64,000 nt of DNA from Hepsetus odoe (lineage: Eukaryota; Chordata; Actinopteri; Characiformes; Hepsetidae): assembly GCA_017165825.1 (NCBI GenBank), contig CM029366.1:26763862-26827861 (forward strand), in the 5' to 3' direction. The position numbers and the translations under genes are program-made. Shown here piece after piece: positions 21,981 to 34,578 of the stretch (within the stretch, counting starts at the first letter, position 1; each line of letters begins with the position of its first letter). The notes under the pieces were generated by a model, which did not search any database, had not been told where the DNA came from, and was given only the letters and a program-made list of their open reading frames with translations.

Positions 21981-23550
21981 ACTCATAAAGCACTCATAAA
22001 AAAGATAGTTTAACTGGTTAGTGAAATTACTGCATCTTCAACAAGTTCAAAAATGTCTCAAAGCAGAAAATGACAATTAGTCACAAAGAAATAACGGTGT
22101 TAAGGAATGAAGTTCATTCCCAAAGGAACTCTTCAAATCTAATCACAAACCCCTGATCCCTAAAGTTTTTCTGTAAACTTTCTTTAAGCACATGCTCAAA
22201 GTGTGCGCCTCCTTCTAACTGCTTTTGCTGCTGTCGTTGTTGAGACATCTCTTAACAACACATCTTTTAAGATGCTAATGCTGATGTACACCTGATTTCA
22301 AAAAGCAGAGGAAATTCAGAGCATCCACCGCAAGCTGCTCAAACATGAGGAAATCAAGCAGAATCTGTAATGAGCCACACATTTCATCTCCACCCTTTTT
22401 TTGCATGGTCGTTACACTTTTTGTGCTGCCCTCCCACAAATGTGGCATGGCCACAGACTGCATATTAGACTCAGGTGGAACGTGCAGGCAGAACCTGCCC
22501 CTTTGATGCCTGAATCTACCGCAAAAGCCTTAGAACATCAGGCTCTGACCAGAGAAGCAATGTAATATACTGCCTCATTGACTAAATGTCTCATAAGACC
22601 CTGCGAGTTTATATACGCTCACATAATCATCTAGTCGGGCTCTTTTCATCTGGGCTTCTATCTTATCCACTCCCTTTTTCTTTTTTTTTCTTTTTTTTAA
22701 TTGGTTATGTATTTTCTTGCTAACAGTATGTTGGGTTTGGTATGACTCATGTTAGCCATCCTTGTATTTCACAAGTAGGTATAACATACTTGTGCAAAAT
22801 AAAGTAATTCTGGTTACTCACCTTGAGGCATTGTGTGGAATATGCTTGTACATTTACCAGCTTCATTATGTCGGTCCATTGTGTAGCAATGTTTTTTGCA
22901 TATAGCATGTGTAAAATATTTCTTTCTTCACTACAGAGTATCTTTGGATTCCTCGTGACTCTGTGACAGAAGAAGAGAAATGTACCCAGGACAAAATAAA
23001 AAGGCTTTGGAAATTGTGAGATTACATAATTATTTAATGAAAAATAATTTTCCATCAATACCAAATGTAGTCCCTCTGCCAAGCCATTGGGTCTTTACAT
23101 TTTGCTTCTTTGAGGGTAGAACTGCAAACAGTCAGTAACCCAGATTGTTTTCATAGAGACAATCTGAAAACGGTTCTTAACCTCAGGCTGCAACCAGCTC
23201 TTCATTAAAGTGGCACAGACTTGTCAAAGTGTTGTAGCGCTTAGAACGACTTATTCTGAGCTATAAAAATGTGAAGTAAGTATGACCTAGTGTGAGCTAC
23301 AAATATAACAAAAATGTCTACAGGCAGCCCATACGCCAGGGCTGATGAGGGCTGACCTTGGATCAGATTTCTTTTTTTTTAGATTTTAGATCAGCACTCC
23401 TACTTCTGAGGCAGTTTGTGAAAAAAAGACTCAAAAAGGCTGCCTACAGCATTCACCTGCATGAAGATAGTTCACTGAGTCATACTTACATCACATTTTT
23501 ATAGTTTTATAGCTCTTTACCATGTTAATGAAGAACTAAATGTGGTTTGA

Positions 23551-23592
23551 GAAAAAAAATAAAATAATAATAATAATAATAATAATTAAAAA

Positions 23593-23643
<51 letters not shown>
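23551..23643. repeat. A-rich / (AAT)n / (AT)n low-complexity tract
   Basis: Consecutive a-run, (aat)n, a-run and about 25 at units. A likely site of length variation and assembly error. Confidence 0.93.
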
Positions 23644-23645
<2 letters not shown>

Positions 23646-24225
23646 GGAGCAGCATGGGCTTTTAGTGTTAATGACAATCCCATCCATGAAGCACCGATGC
23701 AGAAGAATCTGCAGAAGAAAACGCTGGATGGCAAACATATCTTGATTGATTGACTACATCTGGGATGAGTGGAAAACTGTCTATTCTCATTTAATTATTT
23801 AACCACAGAGTGTGATGGAGATTTTGTAAATGCCGATTATTTTACCCCAAAGAAAAACAACAGTGGTTCAATGCTTGCTTGCACTAACACATCCTCAGAG
23901 ATCAAGGATGAAAGGCAATAAATAATAGTCAGAGGTAAGTAATATCCTATGGCTGCACAGCTCATTGTTCATCTTCCTTCACAATACTAATTGCAGTGGT
24001 ATGCAATATATTTGCTAACACTCTAACCAATCACATGCTTTTCAGAATCATGAAACTATATTGATCCACAAAGAAATTGCAGAAGTACATTGTGACAAAT
24101 CAGACGAGTGTTTCTGTGATTCTTTCGATGGATTAATATATTCAAGCGAGACAGAAACAGAAAGCATTGACCATTGACAATAGAATTTAACAGTCTAGAT
24201 TTGTTCTCTGGTGTTGATGTCTCTG

Positions 24226-24292
24226 GTATGTTGTGTGTGTGTTTGTGTGTGTGTGTATGTGTGTGTGTCGGTGTGTGTGTGAGTGAGTGAGG
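24226..24292. repeat. (GT)n microsatellite
   Basis: Interrupted GT repeat of about 65 bases, followed by gagtgagtgagg. Confidence 0.92.
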
Positions 24293-24990
24293 TTCATGTG
24301 TGTTCTACCCTCTGCCACACTGCTACACTCACTGCATGGCTGTTTGATTGATTGCCAGTGAACTGCAGTTGCTTTGATTAACAGCCGGCCTGCAGCTTGT
24401 CAGTGAGGTATCTGGTGTAATTTCTTGCTTTTACTTGTCAGCAGATTGTAGTGTGTAATTTTGACCAGTGCACTTGTCACTAAGCCCAGGGGGATATGGC
24501 CAGTAATCACATCTCGATTAGGGGGGCTGTACACTGAAAATTACTTGATGTTGGTGTTGTGACACTGTTAATTTACACATGGTGAAAGATGAAAATAACA
24601 TGCAACGTCCAAAGCCCAATGTGCAGAGCTAGCTTTTTTCCACATGTAGAAACCTGAAAGCTCAAAAATTCTATTCCAAGGCTGCTGTTTAGCCTTTAGA
24701 GCTTGGTACGCTTGCATCCCTTACTGTAGAAATATGCAACACCTTAGGCACGTAACATCTTCAACCCAATATCAAAAATCTATGAAGATTTGAGAATGCT
24801 GATATCCACCATTTCAAGGAGGATTATGTCAAGACCACATCCTAATGCCTTAAATTATCAAGATCAATGACTCAAGCCATGCCTCATAACAGATTATAAT
24901 GGATTATTTATGGCGATTTATTTCATCACCCACAATAAAAAGGTGCCTACAAGTGGTTCTGCTGAGCAATTTTACAAAATAACCATTTTA

Positions 24991-25160
24991 GAGTGGTGGA
25001 CTAGTGGATACTTGCCTGTGGACCAAGAGGTCCAAGGTTCAAATCCTACCTCCATCATTGGGTTCCTGAGCAAGACCCTTAACCTTGAGTTGCTCCAGGG
25101 GGACTGTTCCTGTAATTAGGACAGGGAAGTCGCTCTGGAGAAGAGCGTCTGCTAAATGTC
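24991..25160 (+). repeat. tRNA-derived SINE, family B
   Basis: The tRNA-like head has A box tggactagtgg (24997-25007) and B box ggttcaaatcc (25036-25046), the RNA polymerase III promoter pair. The body is gagcaagacccttaacctt then gttgctccagggggactg, and the tail is gaagagcgtctgctaaatg. Related copies at 34388-34578 (minus) and 49413-49562 (plus) share the 'ggaccaagaggt' word. Confidence 0.85.
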
Positions 25161-26184
25161 AATGTTAAAACCCTTACAATGTAATGTTTTTGTTGAGTTT
25201 TAAAGGGCTTTCCATTTAATTGTTTACTAAGGATCCAAAAGTGTTTTGCCATCAGCCCAAAGAACCCTTGTAGGCACCTTTCTATGGGATGCATGCAAAG
25301 TTTACTGAGTTACTGAAAGAACTGAGTTTGGGTTGTGACAATGATGCTCCCATAATATCCACAATATTCCTGATTGTGGAGTTATTTATAATGCATAAAT
25401 AGCAGTTGCTAACCGCCAGGATATGTGTTTAGCCTGGTATTGCACCATATCTGTTTTAGTCGCACCCCTGATTTGGCATTGAAATTTGGTCCAAAAATAA
25501 CTTTTTGAGTGATACATGTAGGCAAAAATGCTAATATGTGTACATATGCATATCACTTAACTGGGATTTATGGTAAAATGTATTGAGCTGCTACCTACGT
25601 GGTCACCGGTTTAGGTATTCAAAATGTGAATGTGAATTTCCTTGATTGAAATTTGTGAAATGAAAGTGATTTTTTGTGGATTATCTTGAATGACACTTTC
25701 AGAGTTTTACAGGTCAATGTAGAACTATGTATTTTACTTGATAGGAAAGCACCAAAAACATGTATTTGGCAATAATTTAGAGAATAACTACCTGGAAATG
25801 CAAACATTCACTGGTCTCTATGAGGAAGTGTCCATAACTGAAATTTCCCATGTATAAATCGTAGATTAATTCCCCGTGTAAAGGTCGCACCCCCATTTTT
25901 ATAGTGGATTTTGGTACAAATTTGCACAAAACTTATGCATGAAAAAATAAGGTAGTTTTGCTCAGTAGCTTGATTTTGTTTACTAGCCAGCAAGACCAGT
26001 TGTTGCTTATTGGCAATGCATTTTTAAAACATTGTGTGGAGGCTAATGCATCTAAACTGACAAGATGGTTGGTTGATATAAAGCTATGTCTGGAGGTCAG
26101 TTATGTTGGCATTGTAAATGATACCATTTCTTCAGAAGCTGGGGATGGTGATGAGGTTCCAGATTATAAAAGCACAGAAGATTA

Positions 26185-26427
26185 AAGTGAAAGTGACTAT
26201 TTGTCACTGTGATTACAATGCGAAGCACTCAGTGAGCCACACTGAAATTCATCCTCTGCATTTACCCCATGCACACAGTGCAGCAGGAAGACGCCATGTC
26301 CAGTGCCTGGGAGCAGTGACAGGGAAAGTACCTTGCTCAAGGGTATCTCAGGGCAACCTACTTGTCTGGGATTTCAATACACAACCTTCCAATCCTGGGG
26401 GCTAGTCCCTAAATCACTGCTGCCCCA
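26185..26427 (-). repeat. tRNA-derived SINE, family A
   Basis: Reverse copy, more diverged than its relatives. It starts aaagtgaaagtgactatttg and ends cactgctgcccc. Body word: accttgctcaagggtatctc. Confidence 0.82.
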
Positions 26428-26618
26428 AAGTGTAATTTCATGGTGCTAATGGGGATTACAATACTTTCACAATAAACAGGAGCATTTATATTAGCATTTA
26501 TAAACTCAAGCACATTACTTTGGTTATGCGTCAGCAAAATGGTGTCACAGAAACCATTAGGGGGTTGTCTGTAAATTTAGGGAGATCCCGTAGACACAGT
26601 TTTGCGCAAGGTAGGAAA

Positions 26619-26816
26619 ATTCATTCATTTTCTGCCGCAGGTCACAGGACGGGGGACACACCCTGGACAGGTCACCAGCCCATCACAAGGAGGAGCATGA
26701 CGGGGACAGCACCTTGCTCAAGGGTACCTCAGGGCAACCTATTGGGAAGGGGTTCAAATCCCCGATCCTCCAATCATGTAGCCAACGCCCGAACCACTAG
26801 GCCACCGCTGCCCGAG
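26619..26816 (-). repeat. chimeric SINE: tRNA head plus 'cctggacaggtcaccag' module
   Basis: The right part is the family A tRNA head in reverse (ttgctcaagggtacctc to ggccaccgctgccc). The left part is a different module (attcattcattttctgccgc, then acaccctggacaggtcacca) common in teleost repeats. The same junction occurs in opposite orientation at 46425-46632, so this is a replicated chimeric subfamily rather than a chance insertion. Confidence 0.78.
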
Positions 26817-29097
26817 GTAGGAAGAGTGTTTCATGAAATCTTGTTATGAAAATTATATCTTAAATACATGAACCTTACAACACGGCCTTAAGCACAGGTA
26901 ATTGTTCTGTCTGTAAAACACACTATATGTAAAATTGTTTGGCTTTCTGGAATTGTTGGTACAGCCAATCAAAGCTCAGTTAAAACCCAAACTCAATTAA
27001 ACCACATTGTTTATCAAAGCACCACACACTGGTTGCTAAAGAATATGGTTGAAATAGAGATTGCATGTGTGAATTATTATGATATGAAATTACTATGCTG
27101 GCACACATACCCGATGAACAGTGAGCAGTCTATTTGTCCTCTGCTTCTAACCCCTCCCAGGCACACTGTTAGTGAATTCACACCAGAAGGAGGATCATTG
27201 GGCTGCAATATCTGCATTGGGGGCGTCTGTGGTGTTTGGGGATGCAGGAGCAGGAAAGTGCTGGTCATTTACTCCCCACTGCCCACATTTTTTCTGCTAG
27301 TCAAAGGGACTGAACCGGCAAAACCTTCACTTGCAAGCTCACGTCTTGCGTTAAATTGTTGTATGACACATACAATCCTATTGACAGTTTTTCAAGAACA
27401 AAATTGAAAAGCTCCCTTCTATAAACATCATTATGCCATCACTGTTGCATCAGTGGAGGAGGTCTGGAGGAAGGGAAGAGATTTTTTAATCTGAAATGGT
27501 TAGAGCATGAGCAGCATCCTCCACATTCTTAAAAAAGATTCTTTAAAAAAAGCCCTTAGACTGAATGCAACCTTTTTAACAATGAAAAACCTTTTTGCTT
27601 ACTGCCTAATAGGGTTTTTTAATCACCAGAAAGGTCAGCATAGCAACAATAATGCAAAGGAATTCTGGATGATGTCATATGCACTGTGGAGATGTACAGT
27701 TTCTAGTTCACAACCACAAGGTTGCAGTTTTAAATGCCTTCAGAGTACTACAATAAAAAAGCCAATTATCAAAGACAGAGTTTCTAACATCTGAGCCAAG
27801 AATGGGCCATAAGAGTTTTAAATTCTCATCCCAAAAAGGCTTTGTGTGCACAGTTTTCTTTAGCATACCTGATTAAATTCATCTAATGGTAATCACACTT
27901 CCTGTACTCCTAGGAGTGCAGGAAGGACTGCTGTGCTAGGGTCTGCCAGACAAAGGTTTAACATGCTAACAAACAAAGCTTGTTTTGGAAGAGAAGGTAA
28001 AGATTGCACTTTTTCTTTTGGAGACATGTTCAGCTTACTTAATATTGTTGTGTTGTCATCAGCACATCACACTCACTTTCTTCCTTTTTATTTTTTTAAG
28101 GCATGATCTGCTGTAAAGTCCAACTTTCTTGTTGATTATAATAGTGAGAATTATGCCGCTTTATTTTTATCTGAAATGAAATAATCCTCATTTATATAAT
28201 ACATCGTTTGAAAAAAGCAGCTGCTTTAGAATTGTACCTTTTATGGACCAATAGAAATGTTCCAGTATTTTCTATAAAAAAATTATTTCCTGCAAAGTTA
28301 CACACAAAGATATGAGATTTAGTTCTGACAGCATGTAAGATTGGAGTTAAGTAACCCTGATGCAGCATCTTCATTTTTTTTCAGCATTCCATTCTTCACT
28401 CCCCCACTAATCTGATGGCCCTGTCCTGACAATTGCCTGCTGGGACTAGACTCCCACTGTTGCCATTTCCAGCACTTCTGCTGTGATTTTGACATTCACA
28501 ACTGCAGTCCTACAGGGATAAAGCATACCCCAAAATAAATACTGAGTTCACCATATGAATCTGTAAACAATTCACTAAAATCTGGAAATCACCCTCAGAG
28601 AAACCTTAGGCATTTACTAGCATTTCTTGACGGTCCTGCATGGCCATTTGTTCCTGGTGGGGTCTAACACTTTCCGAATCAACTCACTGATTTATTCTAA
28701 AGCATTTACAGCATGATATGCACAACATTAACATTGGCAATACCAACATCGAGTAATACTGTGTGGGAAGAAAGATTTTCTGTGGCACAGTCATGGACAA
28801 TAAGTTGTTCGCAAGATTGAGAGGAATATGGCCTGTCTCGTAGAAGGCACACAAATGGCTTGACAAATGTTTACACACTCAAATCTCCCAGAATCTTACT
28901 GTGCTGATGGTTTTCCCTCTTGTCACCAATCATATTCTCCAACAGCCCAGACCCTTCCAGCAGACCCCCAGCTGAGCGTGCTGACAACAGGCATCTGGCT
29001 TTGCAGACTCTTACCAGAGTGCCTGCTGATTGGAGAAAGCATTGACACACATAACCACACCCACTATTGCATGTATTTAAATATAAAAGAAGGAATG
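26817..29097. other. intergenic, no gene seen
   Basis: No supportable gene. A 124-codon open frame (27033-27407) lies in what looks like an old repeat and lacks protein-like conservation. Near 27527-27620 there are words like cttaaaaaagattcttt that resemble a short fish MITE family; I could not define ends. Confidence 0.5.
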
Positions 29098-29214
29098 AAG
29101 CTCAGGGACGGCACCTTGCTCAAGGGTACCTCGGCAACCTACTGGTCTAGGATTTGAACTCACAACCTTCCAATCCTAGGGCCTAGTCCCTAAGCGCTTG
29201 GCCACTGCTGCCCC
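29098..29214 (-). repeat. tRNA-derived SINE, family A, truncated
   Basis: Only the head and proximal body remain, read in reverse: accttgctcaagggtacctc through ttggccactgctgcccc. The distal body and tail are missing, as expected of a 5' fragment. Confidence 0.8.
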
Positions 29215-30270
29215 AAAACGATTTAGCACATCAAAAATGATGCCATTTCCAATATCAGTATAACCAATTTTGTTGGTCACACACAGGACTGGAAGAACCG
29301 CACAATTTTTTATTATATTTACACATTTGTGAACATAGAGAACAACACTAAAATATTTTTGTGAAATTCCATGACCAATAAATGCATTTAGCTCTGTTTA
29401 TACACTCATTCTGTAGGTGCATGTTAACATTATTACAATAAACAAGTACATGAGTTAGACTTTTTTTCTTGGCCTCATTTTCTTGCAGGGCCGAAAGAAA
29501 AACAAAAACAGAATTTAAGAATTTTAACAAAACATAGTGCCATTGTTATTAGTTATAAATATATCTCTGGGTGCCACAAGTCATTAGCAGCAGACCTGTT
29601 TACACGTTCACTAGACTGTGAACACTTCTGAACTACGTCAGTGGTTCCCAAATGGGAGCTGGCACTGATCCAGCTCACAGTGATTGATTGGCAGCACTCT
29701 TCTCAAACAACAATGCAAACACACTAACAAGTCACTGCAATTATAGAATAAGAAGTTTTGATGAGGAAAATACCTATTGGCAGCGGCATCAAGAAGAGTC
29801 ATAACAAGACTGGGAAGACAGCTAACGTTGCATTTATGTCTTTTGCAGAGAAACAGGGCAACTGTTGCAGAACATTGATTTTATTCCCTTTTTTTGTTTA
29901 AAAGTTAGACTACGCTGCAAAGATCTGTCCAGAGTGTTTCTCTGGCTTTTGGCACAGGATCTTTGGGACAGGCTCCAGCAACTCTCTGGACCCTAGTTAC
30001 GATAGATAATGGAAGGATGGGAGTTAGACTAGTGAGATAAGGCTGAGCAACTACATTCAGCGAACCAATACTCAAGTAATTCCTGCTCACTTGATGCCCT
30101 GTGGGGGTCATGACCATTGATGAATGGAGTAAAAGGGGCTAGGTGGTCTCCACACTAAGCTGGCCTTCTTATATATGTGGCTGAAATCACCAGCTTGCTT
30201 CCCTACAGCACTTAAACAAATGTTACCAATGACAGACTTCAGCATTCTTTAATAATAATCCTTTATTTAT
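29215..30270. other. intergenic, no gene seen
   Basis: Unremarkable AT-rich sequence. A stretch near 29920-30010 (atctgtccagagtgtttctc, gggacaggctccagcaactc) resembles diverged fish repeat modules. Confidence 0.5.
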
Positions 30271-30524
30271 GGGCAGCGGTGGCCTAGTGGTTAGGGAGTT
30301 GGCCCCGCATCGGAAGATTGTGGGTTCGATTCCCACCCAAGTGGGTTGCCCTGAGGTACCCTTGAGCAAGGTACCGTCCCCATCACTGCTCCCCGGGCGC
30401 TTTCAATAGCTGCCCACTGCTGCACGTGTGTGTATGGGTTAAATGCAGAGGTCCAATTTCGTTGTGGTTCATGTGTGCTGTGCCGTGACCTCGCAATGAC
30501 AAGGGTTGTCACTTTCACTTTCAC
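30271..30524 (+). repeat. tRNA-derived SINE, family A, best-preserved forward copy
   Basis: The head gggcagcggtggcctagtgg contains A box tggcctagtgg (30280-30290) and B box ggttcgattcc (30323-30333), a clear polymerase III promoter. The body (ccttgagcaaggtaccgtcc, then tgacctcgcaatgacaaggg) ends in repeated cactttcactttcact. It serves as the reference copy for the family in this window. Confidence 0.9.
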
Positions 30525-30530
30525 TTTTCA

Positions 30531-30740
30531 CTTTCTTTATAATCCCACAAATGAGAAATTTGTCCTCTGCATTTCACCCATACACACATGTGCAGCAGTG
30601 GGCAGCTATTGAAAGCACCCAGGGAGCAGTGACAGTACCTTGCTCAAGGGTACCTCAGGGAAACCCACTGGGTAGGGGATCAAACCCACAATCTTCTGAT
30701 CCAGGGGCCAACGCCCTAACCACTAGGCCACCGCTGCCCC
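30531..30740 (-). repeat. tRNA-derived SINE, family A variant, inverted next to previous copy
   Basis: Reverse copy immediately to the right of the forward copy, making a tail-to-tail inverted pair. Its distal body differs (tcccacaaatgagaaatttg, then tcctctgcatttcacccata), so it belongs to another subfamily. It ends ggccaccgctgcccc. Confidence 0.85.
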
Positions 30741-31245
30741 AACATTTAAACTGTGTTTTGCTTAACAGTGTGCTGCTGTTATTTCATGAATTCATTGTGG
30801 AGGTGCCATACTAATCAGAACTGAATCACCTTAATGAGGGGAATGCTTGAGCAAGGCACAGTTCACATAGCAATGATTACTACTAAACTACTAACAAGAC
30901 TGGTACTGTTGGTAGTCCTGGGATAAATTCATTAGTTTATTCAAAAAGGATAATCAGAATTAAAGGCGAAGGTAGCTGAACAGACTCAAGGGATCTCCTG
31001 GAAGGCCCTTAGCTAAACTAATAAACATGAGCCTTGTATTTGGCAATTATCACTCAGTACAATGAGCCCTTAAGCCGGTGTTACACCAAACAGCCTTGCA
31101 TTAGATAATCATAACCACACCTAATGAAATACCCAGATCAGATTAGATGGGAGGCGTTCCTGCTTGGTAACAGGACCACTGCAATCATCAGACTGCAATT
31201 TGGCACACAACAAGAAAAATGACAACAATAGAGATCATTTGAATC

Positions 31246-31780
31246 TTCTTTTGGCTACTCCTATTTAGGGGTCACCACAGCGGATCAACCATCTCCATTT
31301 CTTGCGGTCCTCTGCTTCTTCCTGCTTCAAACCAACCACATGCATGACCTCTCTCATCACGTCCATAGACCTCCTCTTCAACATCTTCAACTCCATCTTC
31401 AACATCCTCCTCCCAATATAACCTTTATCTCTCCTCTGGATGTATCCAAACCAACGCAACCTTGCTTCTCTACCTTTGTCTCCAAAATGTCCATCCTGAG
31501 CTGTCCCTCTAATATACTCATTTCTAATCCTGTCCATCCTCGTCACACCCAATGAAAATCTCAGCATCTTTAACTCTGACACCTCCAGCTCCGCCTCCTG
31601 TCTTTTCATCAGTGCCACCGTCTCCAACTCATACAACATAGCTGGTCTCACTACAGTCCTGAAAACCTTCCCTTTTACCCTAGCTGGTACCCGTCTGGCA
31701 CAAATCACTCCAGCAACTCTCCTCAACCCATTCCAACCTGCCTGCACTCTCTTCTTCACCTCTCTTCCGCACTCACCATT
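31246..31780 (-). mobile_element. RTE-type non-LTR retrotransposon (LINE) 3' fragment, reverse transcriptase C-terminus
   Basis: On the minus strand, 31759 to 31265 encodes an uninterrupted 164-residue segment: GWNGLRRVAGVICARRVPARVKGK, then ARLRWFGYIQRRD, YIGRRMLKMEL and RKKWRWLIRCGDP. These words are typical of the C-terminal end of RTE/craniofacial-development-protein-2-like reverse transcriptases in fish. The 3' UTR is short and ends at ggggtcaccacagcggatca-type sequence. The element is 5'-truncated, as usual for LINEs. Absence of stops over 164 codons suggests it is fairly young. Confidence 0.82.
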
Positions 31781-32594
31781 GAATACACAATGGATATTGT
31801 AAAGGCAGTATAACAGAAAAGTTTATTCCAAATGAGAGAAAATGGTCTTCTAAAATTGGAATTTCTTTTTGATAGAGTAGGGCAACAGTAACCGAATCAA
31901 AGCAGAGCAGGTATACATGGATGGCAGGTTATAGTTTGTGTGATTTTTTCCAGAACAATGAGCCTTACTGAGTAAATAATAAGCTCTACAGCACTGCGGT
32001 GTGTCTCCTATCACCTACAGTTCTCTGTTTCCAGAAGTTACAAGGGTTTCCAAACTTTTTGAGCCTATTTATCCATTTTGTTGCCAAGAACTGCTCATGA
32101 GACCACAATTCCTTGAAAACAGCCCAGCCCAGATTTGCCCTCACCCACCCAGTGTGTGCCTGTCTTAGCACATCTTCTCAGAGCATCAGGCAGGCTAGTG
32201 TGGCCAACTGCAATGTCACAGCACAGTGACATTTTGATGTAGACATGAAAACTACCTCCAGCCTTTCTGTAGTCACTTTGTCTGCCCAAGTTGTCTGTGG
32301 TTGTTTAGAGCAACATCAGTTTTCTGTCTTGAAACCTTTCAGCTCATTCTTTATAGAGCCATAGTTAATGCACACTTTCTTTTGAAAAAGAATGTTTTAA
32401 AACCTCCCGTAAAAGGTTCAGCAGCTTTAATTTACAAAAAATATAATTTACTGCTTGCATTCTGTCCACATAGCATACTCACAATGCACAATTGGCAAAA
32501 TATTATATGTTTAAAAAAATCCTCACATTTGCATATGATTTCATTCACTGCCACTTTTTCATAATTGTGTATATTTTCACAATATAGTAAATAT

Positions 32595-33015
32595 AGTCAA
32601 GTCAAGTAGGTTTTTATTATCATTTCAACCATATATGCAGTACATAGTGAAATGAACAACGTTCCTCCAGGACCCTGGTGCTACACAACATAAAAACACA
32701 AGACAAGAGCAGACAAGACTAACAGCACAGACAGGTTATGAGGAACGGCAACAGACAGGACAACAAGACAGGACATTCATCTGACAGAGACAAGCAGTGT
32801 GATCATGAATATGTGTAGAACATATATTCATGCAGAGCAGCAATATTGTTCAACAGAGTATAAACAGAGCAGCAGTATTGAAAGTAGGATGTGCAGGGTA
32901 GCAGAGCAGCATACAGAGTAGCAGAGCAGCATTGTGGCATTGTTACAAAAAAGTGCAGAGTGCAAAAATTTAACAATAATAGCAGCAAAGTGACTGAGCA
33001 TAACGGATGACCAGT
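32595..33015. mobile_element. probable LINE/SINE 3'-end repeat
   Basis: Starts gtcaagtcaagtaggttttt, then caaccatatatgcagtacat and cgttcctccaggaccctggt, and continues with gcagagcagcaatattgttc-type words. I recognise this as a widespread otophysan interspersed repeat but cannot name the family. It seems interrupted at about 33020 by another module and to resume near 33142 (cagtgcataagcaggaaaag). Confidence 0.6.
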
Positions 33016-33019
33016 GCAT

Positions 33020-33141
33020 AAACATCCCTGCGATAGGCTGGTGACCTGTCCAGGATGTGTCCCCCGTCCTTCTCCCTGTGTGAGCTGGGATGGACTCCAG
33101 CACCCCGCGACCCTGCCTTGGACAAGCGACAGAAAATGACT
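33020..33141 (-). repeat. 'gacctgtccaggatgtgtcc' repeat module
   Basis: Contains gataggctggtgacctgtcc, gtgagctgggatggactcca and ccttggacaagcgacagaaa. The same module is part of the chimeric SINEs at 26619 and 46425. A short word, cagtgcataa, occurs on both sides (33013 and 33144) and may be a target-site duplication or a repeat within the host element. Confidence 0.65.
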
Positions 33142-33194
33142 GACAGTGCATAAGCAGGAAAAGTACAAAAAGGAGCAGGTTATTGAAGAGTCAT

Positions 33195-33231
33195 CTAATA
33201 TAATATAATATAATATAATATAATATAATAA
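33195..33231. repeat. (ATAAT)n microsatellite
   Basis: About seven tandem taata units. Confidence 0.9.
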
Positions 33232-34387
33232 CATATAATTATATCTAAAACAAAATTAAACATGAGGACAACTAGTGTGACATATTGACACAAATCCTCA
33301 TTGCTGCATTACAAGAAAACAAAACTGATTGTTTTTTTTTTCCTGCAGTCTGTATTTATCGATAATCTTTACAATTTGTGCTGCTCTATAATGCTGGCTT
33401 CCCTAATATGCTCATTTTCATTAAAATAAATCAATGTTTATCTTGCGCCATGCATGCAAGCCACCTTATCTAAAGACATTTGCTGTTAATACAATCTGGC
33501 TGCTTTCAATGCATATTTGAGAATGTTTGCAGTACAGCAGCATCACATCCAATCTGAAAGAAGGTGGCAATGACTTTTAAAGTCCCTCCATTTCAAAGAT
33601 GATCTCAGCTAGAGCCACTAAACTACGTCTGTGGCTTCAGGCCATTAACCCACAGTATGACAGTTGACAGAGAATGGACATTACCAATTATAGTCATAAG
33701 TAGATAAGGCCTGACACCTCTCTTTTTCATCCACTGATTCACCCTCCACTACCCCTTCTATGTGACTTTATCTCTGATGACATTTCCAAAGTTGTAGTTT
33801 TCGATAAGTTCTGTAACATAGTCATCTTTATTAGTTTTCACAAACGTGAAAGAAGAAAGTATCAATGAAAAGATCATGTAGATTTGCAATCTTAGTATAC
33901 ATACAGTTAAAGAAATATTGAGGAAAGTCAAGTTCTGATAGTGTCACAATGATACTGGAATCATATCTGGATCGGCAGATATTTGTTTGAGAAAAATATC
34001 ACCATTGCAACGATGTTAAGATTTGACTGATATGTTATGATGCATTTATCTTACCCTGGAGGGGCAAAATGTTTAGCAATATCAGGCTATGCTTCCTCTT
34101 TTTTCAGCTTATTGAAATAAATATAAAATATATGTAAGTTATAATTTTGGATCCAGATTGGTTAAGTCACAGTTTCTTTTTTGTGTTGGCATCAGCAAAT
34201 ACAAACTTCAGATGCATTGGCCTACAAATCCCATTTTGGTGCATCCCTAGTTCCAATATTATATGTCATCACGGCATCAATGTTTGAAATTAACAAAAAA
34301 CATTTTGTTACTCTTTGAATGAGGTCTAGTACCTCCAGCTAATGGTGTCTTTACTAGACAGCATCCAACATGTTGGAAATGTAGGAA
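33232..34387. other. intergenic, no gene seen
   Basis: AT-rich sequence with no recognised exon, RNA or repeat. Confidence 0.55.
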
Positions 34388-34578
34388 CTAAGGCATATCT
34401 AAGGCTCTTATCCAATGCGACTTCCCACTTCTGATTACAGGGACAGCCCTCCTGGAGCAACTTGGGCTTAAGGGTTTTGCTCAGAATCCCAATGGTGGTA
34501 GCGCTGGAGGTGGGACTCAAACCTGTGACCTCTTGGTCCATAGGAGAGTATCAGTATCTACCACTAGACCACCACCAT
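34388..34578 (-). repeat. tRNA-derived SINE, family B
   Basis: Reverse copy. It ends accactagaccaccacc (A box on the minus strand) with tgacctcttggtcca and a B-box-like gactcaaacctgtgacc upstream. The body is ccctcctggagcaacttggg. It is diverged and lacks the ctgctaaatg tail. Confidence 0.8.

Larger units (their letters stand above)
21981..24990. other. intergenic, no gene seen
   Basis: Contains two simple repeats (23551-23643 and 24226-24292) and otherwise AT-rich sequence with no supportable exon or RNA gene. Confidence 0.6.

Noticed and set aside
27033..27407. 124-codon open frame in the gene desert
   Set aside because: Composition and neighbouring words look like an old interspersed repeat; no protein family recognised.
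30280..30340. A genuine tRNA gene at the A/B boxes
   Set aside because: The A and B boxes are present but the sequence lacks a paired acceptor stem and continues into the shared SINE body, so it is a SINE head.
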